Positions 1 through 5,667 of a stretch of 9,816 nt of DNA are shown here, in pieces. The notes below the pieces were generated by a model. The model was given only the letters and a program-made list of their open reading frames with translations. It was not told where the DNA came from and searched no databases. Location of the stretch: NCBI GenBank assembly GCA_937958665.1, contig CALGNM010000098.1:1-9816 (forward strand). Reading direction: 5' to 3'. The position numbers and the translations under genes were made by a program. Numbering within the stretch: the stretch's first letter is position 1; the number at the start of each line of letters is the position of its first letter. The DNA comes from an uncultured bacterium. Its GTDB lineage: Bacteria; Edwardsbacteria; AC1; EtOH8.

Positions 1-44
1 CACCGAGATCTACACTCTTTCCCTACACGACGCTCTTCCGATCT
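1..44 (+). other. Illumina TruSeq/P5 adapter contamination
   Basis: These bases match the 3' part of the Illumina universal (P5/read 1) adapter, ending in the well-known GCTCTTCCGATCT. This is library DNA left at the end of an assembled contig. Genomic sequence begins at about base 45. The adapter supplies an artificial stop codon (bases 23-25, minus strand) and the last six residues of the adjoining maf reading frame. The match is from memory of the adapter sequence, but it covers the whole 44 bases. Confidence 0.98.
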
Positions 45-634
45 AACCTCCTCAACATCCGGTCCAGCCTGGCCAGGGGCAGGCCCATCACGTTGAAATA
101 ACAGCCGTCGATCCTCTCCACCAGCAGGGAGCCCCGGCCCTGGATCCCGTAGGCCCCGGCCTTGTCCATCGGCTCGCCGGTGGCCACATAGCGCCTGACC
201 AGCTCCGGAGACAGCCGGCGGAACTTGACCCGGGTGGTCTCGCAGCCGGAGGCCGACCTCCGGGTCAGGGGGTCCAACAGGCAGATTCCGGTGTGCACCT
301 GATGCCAGCGGCCGGACAGCATCCCCAGCATCCGGCGGGCGTCCCGGGCATCGGCCGGCTTGCCTAAGATATGATGGCGAAAAGCCACCACGGTATCGGC
401 GGCCAAGATGATCCGGCGGACATGGTCGCGATCCGCCACCACCATCGCCTTTTTGCAGGCCAGCCTGCGGGCCATCCGGGCCGGATCTCCGACCATCCCG
501 TTCTCATCAGCATCGGACGGACACACTATGAAGTCGGCGCCCAGACCGGAAAGCAGCTCCCGGCGGCGGGGCGAGGCCGAAGCCAGCACCAACGGCGGCC
601 AGTTCAGGAATCTCGGTAGGCCGGCCATGTTCAC
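23..634 (-). CDS. maf: Maf family nucleotide pyrophosphatase (dTTP/UTP type), 3' end replaced by adapter
   Basis: Maf proteins are cytoplasmic nucleoside triphosphate pyrophosphatases that hydrolyse dTTP, UTP or modified nucleotides to the monophosphate and PPi, and are linked to septum formation. Visible motifs are SASPRR (residues 19-24), the catalytic-region AADT (78-81), GKP (91-93), DKAGAYGIQG (157-166) and NVMGLPL (181-187). SPRR, rather than SPYR, points to the YhdE-like dTTP/UTP subgroup. The start is GTG at 634-632, overlapping the tsaD TGA stop by 4 bases; an ATG at 628-626 (residue 3) is an equally plausible start. The real gene runs off the contig at base 45. The final residues DRKSVV (198-203) and the stop are adapter-encoded and should be removed. 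Only a few genuine C-terminal residues are probably missing, because the family is usually about 190-200 residues long. Confidence 0.95.
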   Translation of the reverse strand: MNMAGLPRFLNWPPLVLASASPRRRELLSGLGADFIVCPSDADENGMVGDPARMARRLACKKAMVVADRDHVRRIILAADTVVAFRHHILGKPADARDARRMLGMLSGRWHQVHTGICLLDPLTRRSASGCETTRVKFRRLSPELVRRYVATGEPMDKAGAYGIQGRGSLLVERIDGCYFNVMGLPLARLDRMLRRLDRKSVV

Positions 635-1623
635 CTGGCGCTTACCCCCGGAAGGTTGCGGCCCTCCGGATCGTGTTGCCGGAGATGGTACTCGGCGGCC
701 GCGATCATGGCGGCGTTGTCGATGCAGAGCCTGCCCTCGGGCAGCACCAGGTCCTTGGCCTCGGCCTTCGCGAAATCAGCCAGCCGGCCCCGAAAGGCCC
801 CGTTGGCGGCCACCCCGCCGGTCACCGCCATGGTCTGGCAGCCAGTCAAGCGGACCGCCCGGGAAAGCTTCTCGATCAGCACCTCGAACACCGCCTTTTG
901 AAATCCGTCGCAGACGGCGGCCAGTTCGCCGGCCGGCAGAGGGGTATCCCGGCGGTCGCCCAGATAGTTGAGAACCGCGGTCTTCAGGCCCGAGAAGGAG
1001 AAATCTAGGCTATCCGGTCCCAGCAGGGCCCGGGGGAACTTGACCGGAGTTGCGGCGTTCTGGGCCGCCAGCCTTTCGATGGCCGGCCCGCCGGGATATC
1101 CCAGGCCCAGCATCTTGGCCACCTTGTCAAAAGCCTCGCCGGCCGCGTCATCCAGGGTCCGGCCCAGCAGGGTGATGCGATGCTCCCGGTCCATGTGGAA
1201 CAGCGAAGTGTGCCCCCCGGAGACCGCCAGGGCCACCAGGGGAAGCTTCAGATCCGGCCGGGCGATAAAAGCCGCATAGATGTGACCGGCCACGTGGTTC
1301 ACCGGACGCAGGGGCTTGCCCAGCCCCAGAGAGAGACCCTGGGCATAGCTGTAGCCCACCAACAGGGCCCCGGCCAGGCCGGGCTGGCTGGTGACGGCCA
1401 CCAGGTCCAGCTGGCCGAAGTTCAGGGCCGCCCCCTCCAGGGCTAGCTCGACGATCTCCGACACCCGGCCCAGATGGTCCCGGGCCGCCAGCTCCGGCAC
1501 CACCCCGCCAAACTGCTGGTGCACGGTCTGGGAGTAGATAACATTGCTATGCACCCGATGGCCATCCTCCACCACCGCGGCCGAGGTTTCATCGCAGGAG
1601 GTCTCTATCCCCAGCACCATCAT
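631..1623 (-). CDS. tsaD: tRNA N6-adenosine threonylcarbamoyltransferase TsaD
   Basis: TsaD transfers the threonylcarbamoyl group from threonylcarbamoyl-AMP to A37 of ANN-decoding tRNAs (t6A), working with TsaB and TsaE in the cytoplasm. The 330-residue protein has the full ASKHA-fold signature: GIETSCDET (5-13), the metal-binding pair H110/H114 in NHVAGH, SGGHTSL (135-141), DDAAGEAFDKVAKMLGLGYPGGP (158-180), FSFSGLKTA (208-216), VTGGVAAN (267-274) and the metal ligand D302 in CIDNAAMIA. The usual HHMEGH is NHVAGH here, which keeps both histidines expected to bind metal. It starts ATGATG, so Met1 or Met2 could be used; the first ATG overlaps the cdaR TGA. An AAGTGA upstream is a weak ribosome site. 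tsaB and tsaE are not in the window. Confidence 0.97.
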   Translation of the reverse strand: MMVLGIETSCDETSAAVVEDGHRVHSNVIYSQTVHQQFGGVVPELAARDHLGRVSEIVELALEGAALNFGQLDLVAVTSQPGLAGALLVGYSYAQGLSLGLGKPLRPVNHVAGHIYAAFIARPDLKLPLVALAVSGGHTSLFHMDREHRITLLGRTLDDAAGEAFDKVAKMLGLGYPGGPAIERLAAQNAATPVKFPRALLGPDSLDFSFSGLKTAVLNYLGDRRDTPLPAGELAAVCDGFQKAVFEVLIEKLSRAVRLTGCQTMAVTGGVAANGAFRGRLADFAKAEAKDLVLPEGRLCIDNAAMIAAAEYHLRQHDPEGRNLPGVSAR

Positions 1624-2540
1624 TTTATGTTCACTTCGAATTCCCGGGGGCTGGCGGCCACCAGCTGGATCCTGTCCGGCAGCTCCACCGCTGCCTGAAG
1701 CTGATGCCGCCCCGGGGTCAGACCTTTCAGGTCCAGGGTGATCCTGACCTGGGTTTGGTCCAGCCCCCCCACCAGCTGGTTGGGGCCCGAGACCACCAGA
1801 TCGGCGGTCCCGGGAGAGAAGCTGACCAGGTAGCTGCCCGGACGGTTGGCCATACTTATGGGCACATTCTTCAGCACCCGTTCCCCGCTCCTCTCAAAGG
1901 TCAGCCTGACCGCCACCGTCTCCGGACTGATCCGGGTCAGGCAGCTGTCGGGCAGAGCCAGCGGCGCGTTCACCAAGGCTGGGCCGGTCAGGCCATCCAG
2001 CCTGATGGCCTGGGTGTAGACCTGCTCGGTCTGCTCTATCAACCGGGCCGGCCCGCTGATGGTCACCCGGGATGGCTCGACGGCCAGGCTATCGCCCAGC
2101 ACCAGACCCTCGGCCGGATCCCCGCTGAAGTCCGGCCTGACCGGGACCTCCTTTTCAGCTATGCGGTCCAGCCTGACCTCCATCTCGGGAACCGGGAAAT
2201 GAGCCTCCTGAATTTTTAGGTTGAAAGGCAATTTGAGGTTGTCCGGGCCCAGCCTGGTCCGAAAACTCCTGACCTGGCGGTTTTCGGCGTTTATCAGCAC
2301 GGACAAAGTATTAAGCCTCAGGGCGATCAGATCCTTGCCCCGGGCCCGGATCTCGCAGGTGACCGGGGGTGGGCAGCCGGCCAGGGTCAGGCCCTCCGGA
2401 ATGTTGATCACCGTCACCGGGCAGGAGAACCCCAGTTGAAATTCCTTCTCGGTGGAGGCATAAAGCCACAGGGTGGCCGCCAGCACCAGGGAGGCCATCC
2501 GGATGCCCAAGTTCTTGAATATCTTCCAGTCCGACCTCAT
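1620..2540 (-). CDS. cdaR: YbbR/CdaR-like membrane-anchored protein
   Basis: The 306-residue protein has a short basic N-terminus, one transmembrane segment (about residues 12-29, LGIRMASLVLAATLWLYAST) and a long extracytoplasmic part built of consecutive YbbR-type beta repeats (roughly 35-110, 115-205 and 215-300). The 'LWLYAS.EKEF' junction and the 'FPVTVINIPEGL'-like start of repeat 1 are typical of the family. In Firmicutes CdaR binds and modulates the c-di-AMP cyclase CdaA, usually from the next gene. No diadenylate cyclase gene is seen here, so that role is inferred from family only. It overlaps gmhA and tsaD by 4 bases on either side, implying translational coupling. GGAGGAGG and GCGGGG lie within 22 bases upstream of the ATG. 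Many bacteria outside Firmicutes have YbbR proteins of unproven function. Confidence 0.85.
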   Translation of the reverse strand: MRSDWKIFKNLGIRMASLVLAATLWLYASTEKEFQLGFSCPVTVINIPEGLTLAGCPPPVTCEIRARGKDLIALRLNTLSVLINAENRQVRSFRTRLGPDNLKLPFNLKIQEAHFPVPEMEVRLDRIAEKEVPVRPDFSGDPAEGLVLGDSLAVEPSRVTISGPARLIEQTEQVYTQAIRLDGLTGPALVNAPLALPDSCLTRISPETVAVRLTFERSGERVLKNVPISMANRPGSYLVSFSPGTADLVVSGPNQLVGGLDQTQVRITLDLKGLTPGRHQLQAAVELPDRIQLVAASPREFEVNIK

Positions 2541-3118
2541 TTGCCCCGCAATTCCTCCTCCACCAGGCGGCAGATGTTATGTTCGATCATCAGCATCGAC
2601 TCCTGAACCCGGCAGGTGACGTCCCCATAGGCCACCAGGCTCAGCCGGCAGAGCTTGGCCAAAGGACCGGGTTCCGGCCCGGTCAATCCTATGACCGACA
2701 GGCCTTTTTTTCGGGCGGCCTTGGCGGCGGCCATCACATTGGCCGAGCGTCCGCTGGTGGTTATGGCCAGCAACAAATCGCCCGGCTGGCCCAAGGCCTC
2801 CACCTGGCGGGCGAAGACCGTCTCATATCCGTGATCGTTGGCCTCGGCGGTAATCACCGAGCTGTCGGTGGTCAGGGCCAGGGCCGGCAGGGCCCTCCCC
2901 TCCCGGGCGAAGCGGACCACCAGTTCGGCCGCCACGTGCTGGCTGTCGGCGGCGCTGCCCCCGTTGCCGCACAACAGAAGCTTGCGGCCCCGCCGGAAGG
3001 CTCCGGCGATCAGCCGGGCCGCCGCGGCGACATCACCGGAAGACTTGTTGGCCGTCTCCTCCAGAGCCCGGACGCTCAACAGCATCTCCCGTTTCATTTC
3101 TTGGCTCCTGCTCTTCAT
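2537..3118 (-). CDS. gmhA: D-sedoheptulose-7-phosphate isomerase (phosphoheptose isomerase) GmhA
   Basis: GmhA converts sedoheptulose 7-phosphate to D-glycero-D-manno-heptose 7-phosphate, the first step to the ADP- or GDP-heptose used in LPS core or S-layer glycans. The 193-residue single SIS domain has LLCGNGGSAADSQH (48-61), TTDSS (83-87), the sugar-phosphate loop TTSGRSANV (120-128) and the C-terminal RVQESMLMIEH (170-180). H61, E65, Q172 and H180 fall at the same numbers as the Zn/catalytic residues known from E. coli GmhA. The first ATG (3118) sits directly against a GGAGGT, which is too close for good spacing. The second ATG, residue 8 at 3097-3095, has AGGAG seven bases upstream and may be the true start. 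It lies 10 bases downstream of rfbD. The later pathway genes (gmhB, hldE) are not in the window. Confidence 0.93.
   Translation of the reverse strand: MKSRSQEMKREMLLSVRALEETANKSSGDVAAAARLIAGAFRRGRKLLLCGNGGSAADSQHVAAELVVRFAREGRALPALALTTDSSVITAEANDHGYETVFARQVEALGQPGDLLLAITTSGRSANVMAAAKAARKKGLSVIGLTGPEPGPLAKLCRLSLVAYGDVTCRVQESMLMIEHNICRLVEEELRGK
3105..3109 (-). promoter_or_regulatory. Shine-Dalgarno site favouring an internal gmhA start
   Basis: Read on the minus strand this is AGGAG followed by a 7-base spacer and the ATG at 3097-3095 (gmhA residue 8). That is ideal spacing. The upstream ATG at 3118-3116 has GGAGGT (3124-3119) touching it with no spacer. Starting at residue 8 would give a 186-residue GmhA and leave all active-site residues intact. 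Confidence 0.5.
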
Positions 3119-3128
3119 ACCTCCACCG

Positions 3129-3974
3129 TCAGTTGGTTGATCCTTCCTCCGCCAGGTAATCCGCCAGGCCCTCCTCCCAGGGCCGCAGAAGGCTTCCGAA
3201 ATTGCGTTCCCAGCAGAAATTCCTCAGCACCGAATAGGCCGGCCTCCTGGTGGGGGTGGGGTACTCGCCGCTGGTAATGGGCATCACCGCGGCCGGAATG
3301 CCGGCCAGTTCCACCGCCTTCCGGGCCAGGTCAAACCAGCTGCAGATGCCGGAATTGGTCAGATGATAGGTTCCGTACTTGCCGCTTGATATCAGCTGGG
3401 ATATGGCCCGGGCCAGGTCTCTGGCGTAAGTGGGGGACCCTACCTGGTCGCTGACCACCCGGACCGTCCCGGCCTCCCGGGCCTTGGCCAGCACCGTACG
3501 GACGAAATTACGGCCCTTGCTCCCGTAGAGCCAGGAAGTGCGCACTATATAGAATTCCTTCAGCAGCTCCCGGACATGCTGCTCCCCCTCCAGCTTGGAG
3601 CGCCCGTAATGGCCCAGGGGGTTGGGGCTGTCCCATTCACAATAGGGTTGTCCCTTGGCTCCGTCAAAGACGAAGTCGGTGCTGATGTACAGCAGGGGGG
3701 CCCCCAGCTCCCGGCAGGCCATTGCCACATGCCGGGTGCCCTCTCCGTTGACGGCCCGGGCGGCTGCCGGGTCTCTCTCGCACCCATCGACGTCGGTCAT
3801 GGCGGCGCAGTGCAACACCATCTCCGGAAGATATCCGGCCACTGCCTGTGGGGCATCGCCTTTGGTCAAATCGATCTCTTGGATGTCTATTCCAACCACT
3901 TGATGATTGGCTGACAGGATGTCACACAGCTCCGAACCCAGCATCCCCCGGGCCCCGGTGACCAGCAGTCTCAT
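3129..3974 (-). CDS. rfbD: dTDP-4-dehydrorhamnose reductase RfbD/RmlD
   Basis: RmlD reduces dTDP-4-dehydro-L-rhamnose to dTDP-L-rhamnose with NAD(P)H, the last step of dTDP-rhamnose synthesis in the cytoplasm. The 281-residue extended SDR protein shows the Rossmann motif TGARGMLG (6-13), CAAMTDVDGCE (56-66), STDFVFDG (98-105) and the active-site YGRSK (Y123, K127; T99 completes the triad), then DQVGSPTY (176-183) and RRPAYSVL (243-250). The frame is open up to an ATG at 4055, but the extra 27 residues there (MVGRCRVVHRG...) are a shadow of rfbA coding sequence. The ATG at 3974-3972 opens exactly at the Rossmann strand and gives the 4-bp overlap with the rfbA TGA that is usual here. rmlB and rmlC are not nearby. 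Confidence 0.95.
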   Translation of the reverse strand: MRLLVTGARGMLGSELCDILSANHQVVGIDIQEIDLTKGDAPQAVAGYLPEMVLHCAAMTDVDGCERDPAAARAVNGEGTRHVAMACRELGAPLLYISTDFVFDGAKGQPYCEWDSPNPLGHYGRSKLEGEQHVRELLKEFYIVRTSWLYGSKGRNFVRTVLAKAREAGTVRVVSDQVGSPTYARDLARAISQLISSGKYGTYHLTNSGICSWFDLARKAVELAGIPAAVMPITSGEYPTPTRRPAYSVLRNFCWERNFGSLLRPWEEGLADYLAEEGSTN

Positions 3975-4702
3975 CGGCCGCGCCTGGCCCTCTGGCCAAT
4001 GTACTGGTTGACCCGCCACAGGTCCTCGATGGACGACCCGGCATCGCCCCACCATCCCCGGACTATCTCATAGGTCATCTGGCCGTTCTTGATGTAGGCA
4101 TTATTGACATCGGTTATCTCCAGTTCGCCCCGTCCCGACGGCCTGAGGGTCTTCAAGATCCCCCAGACCCGGGCATCGTACATGTAAATCCCGATCACCG
4201 CGTAATTGCTCTTGGGGTTTTTGGGCTTTTCCACTATGTTCTTGACCAGCCGCCCTTTAAGCTCGGCCACCCCGTACTCCCGGGGATTGTCCACCGTCTT
4301 CAGGAAGATCTTGGCTCCCGATTCCTGGCGTTCAAAGTCGCGGACCGCCTTCTTGATGGAGCCGTCCAGGCTGTTGTCGCCCAGCATCACCACCACCTTG
4401 TCGTCGCCCACAAAATGCCGGCACAGGCCCAGGGCCTCGGCGATACCCCCCTCCCGCTTCTGATAGGTATAATTGATGTGCTTGAGCCCGAACTCCTCGC
4501 CGTTGCCCAGCAGGCGCAGGAAATCCCCGGCCGCATTGCCGCCGGTCACCAGCATGATGTCGTTGATCCCGGCCTCCACCAGGGTCTGGATGGGGTAGTA
4601 GATCATCGGCCGGTCATAAACCGGCAGCAGATGCTTGTTGGTGATGCTGGTCAGCGGCCGCAGCCGGGTGCCCAGGCCTCCAGCCAAGATAACTCCCTTC
4701 AT
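3971..4702 (-). CDS. rfbA: Glucose-1-phosphate thymidylyltransferase-type nucleotidyltransferase (RfbA/RmlA, short form)
   Basis: The enzyme joins dTTP and glucose 1-phosphate to make dTDP-glucose plus PPi, feeding dTDP-rhamnose and other deoxysugars. Its 243 residues carry the nucleotidyltransferase signature AGGLGTRLRPLT (7-18), NKHLLPVYDRPM (22-33), YQKREGGIAEAL (80-91), LGDN with likely metal ligand D109 (107-110), EKPKNPKSNYAVIGIY (158-173), GELEITDVNNAY (192-203) and the second likely metal ligand D220 in WWGDAGS. Classical RmlA is about 290 residues; this shorter version lacks the C-terminal helical extension and resembles the short RfbA-like subfamily common in candidate phyla and archaea. 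An excellent AAGGAG lies 5 bases before the ATG, and the start overlaps the GGGPS stop by 4 bases. Exact nucleotide preference (dTTP or UTP) cannot be read from the sequence. Confidence 0.9.
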   Translation of the reverse strand: MKGVILAGGLGTRLRPLTSITNKHLLPVYDRPMIYYPIQTLVEAGINDIMLVTGGNAAGDFLRLLGNGEEFGLKHINYTYQKREGGIAEALGLCRHFVGDDKVVVMLGDNSLDGSIKKAVRDFERQESGAKIFLKTVDNPREYGVAELKGRLVKNIVEKPKNPKSNYAVIGIYMYDARVWGILKTLRPSGRGELEITDVNNAYIKNGQMTYEIVRGWWGDAGSSIEDLWRVNQYIGQRARRGR

Positions 4703-5448
4703 TTTCTCTCCTTATAGTGGATCTTATCGGCAAATATCCCGATCAAATTCCCTTTGATCTCGCCCTCCAAAACGTTCCCGACCACCACCGCCGAGGCCCC
4801 GGCCCTGGCCTTGTCCTGGGCCGTCTCCGGATCCCTGATCCCGCCTCCCACCACCACCGGTAGGCCGGCATAATCGGCCACCGCCTGGATCATCCTGTCG
4901 GGTACAGGTGCCATGGCCCCGCTGCCGGCGTCCAGGTAGACCAGCTTCATCCCCAGGAAGCGGGCCGCCAGGGCGTGGGCCATGGCGATGTCCGGCTTGT
5001 CGCTGGGAATGGGGATGGAGTGGCTCATGTAGGTGGCCGAGGTCAGCTTGCCAGATTCTATCAGCATGTATCCGGTGGGGATCACCTCCAGTCCCGATTC
5101 CTTGACCCGGGGCGCCGCCTTGACCTGTTCCTCGATGAGAAGATTGGCGTTGCGGCCGCTGATCAGGGACAGGTATAGCAGGGCATCGGCGTCTTTGGCC
5201 ACCTGATAGGCGCTTCCGGGGAATATGACCACCGGACGCTTGTAATTGACTTTCAGCGAACGGGCCACCTCGTCGATCCGGTCGGACATCAGCAGGCTGG
5301 TGCCCAGAAAAACAGCATCCACCCCTTCCCTCTGAAATGTCAGCCCGGCCTTGGCGGCTTGGGCCGGCCGGATCTTGTCCGGGTCGACCAGCACCACAAA
5401 GGCCGCGCCTCTCTTTTGTTTCGTTTTCGCCAGGTAATCGTAAAACAT
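4699..5448 (-). CDS. Geranylgeranylglyceryl/heptaprenylglyceryl phosphate synthase (GGGPS/PcrB family)
   Basis: Enzymes of this TIM-barrel family join a polyprenyl diphosphate to sn-glycerol 1-phosphate. In archaea this forms the first ether bond of membrane lipids; in Bacillus (PcrB) it makes heptaprenylglyceryl phosphate. The 249 residues carry the family markers LVDPDK (20-25, likely Mg-binding acid D22), FPGSAYQV (76-83), LSLISGRNANLLI (93-105), IPTGYMLIESG (123-133), SIPIPSDKPDIAMAHA (144-159), YLDAGSGA (171-178), VVGGGIRDPE (199-208) and VVGN (222-225). The SLISGRN and GYM style matches group II enzymes, found in some archaea and in Bacteroidetes and related phyla. The commonly seen YLEAGSGA has E replaced by D at residue 173. 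It has a modest AAGG ribosome site and starts 24 bases after the ferredoxin. Prenyl chain length cannot be predicted. Confidence 0.93.
   Translation of the reverse strand: MFYDYLAKTKQKRGAAFVVLVDPDKIRPAQAAKAGLTFQREGVDAVFLGTSLLMSDRIDEVARSLKVNYKRPVVIFPGSAYQVAKDADALLYLSLISGRNANLLIEEQVKAAPRVKESGLEVIPTGYMLIESGKLTSATYMSHSIPIPSDKPDIAMAHALAARFLGMKLVYLDAGSGAMAPVPDRMIQAVADYAGLPVVVGGGIRDPETAQDKARAGASAVVVGNVLEGEIKGNLIGIFADKIHYKERK
4708..4713 (-). promoter_or_regulatory. Strong Shine-Dalgarno site of rfbA
   Basis: On the minus strand the bases read AAGGAG with a 5-base spacer to the rfbA ATG (4702-4700). It lies inside the last codons of the GGGPS gene, so rfbA can be initiated independently as well as by coupling. 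It is one of the best ribosome sites in the window and fixes this start. Confidence 0.75.
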
Positions 5449-5472
5449 AACAACCTTATTGCTGTTATCGCT

Positions 5473-5667
5473 TCAACTCCCATCCGGACGGGGTTGTTTG
5501 ACGAAAGACAACGCTCCGGTCGGGCAGACGGCGGCGCATCGGCCGCAGGAGGTGCATTTTGCAGGGTCAATCTCCAGGCCCCAGCCTCGCAGTACGATGG
5601 CCAGAGTCGGACAGACCCCGGAGCAAAGGCCGCATTCCCGGCACAGCGGTCGTTCCAGGACAATCAT
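5473..5667 (-). CDS. Small 2[4Fe-4S] ferredoxin
   Basis: This is a 64-residue cytoplasmic electron carrier of clostridial type. It has two complete CxxCxxCxxxCP motifs: C9, C12, C15 with C19, and C38, C41, C44 with C48. The paired motifs should bind two [4Fe-4S] clusters. Nothing is fused to it, and no signal peptide is present. The ATG overlaps the alaS TGA by 4 bases, so translation is probably coupled to alaS, since the upstream AGGG is too close to the ATG to be a good ribosome site. The partner is not shown by sequence. The next gene makes an ether lipid precursor, and archaeal prenyl-lipid reductases are known to use ferredoxin, but no such reductase is present here. Confidence 0.93.
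   Translation of the reverse strand: MIVLERPLCRECGLCSGVCPTLAIVLRGWGLEIDPAKCTSCGRCAAVCPTGALSFVKQPRPDGS

Noticed and set aside
408-971. Plus-strand open frame over maf and tsaD
   Set aside because: It spans the junction of two well-supported minus-strand genes, and its Arg/Pro-rich translation resembles no protein family.
2701-2724. GGCC/GGCC arms around a T-run as a terminator
   Set aside because: It lies inside gmhA coding for a conserved region (AARKKGLSV). The arms are only 4 bases and the orientation does not give a stem followed by a U-run.
3975-4055. N-terminal extension of rfbD by 27 residues
   Set aside because: These codons lie in rfbA sequence in another frame. The Rossmann motif starts right at the ATG at 3974, which also gives the usual 4-base overlap.
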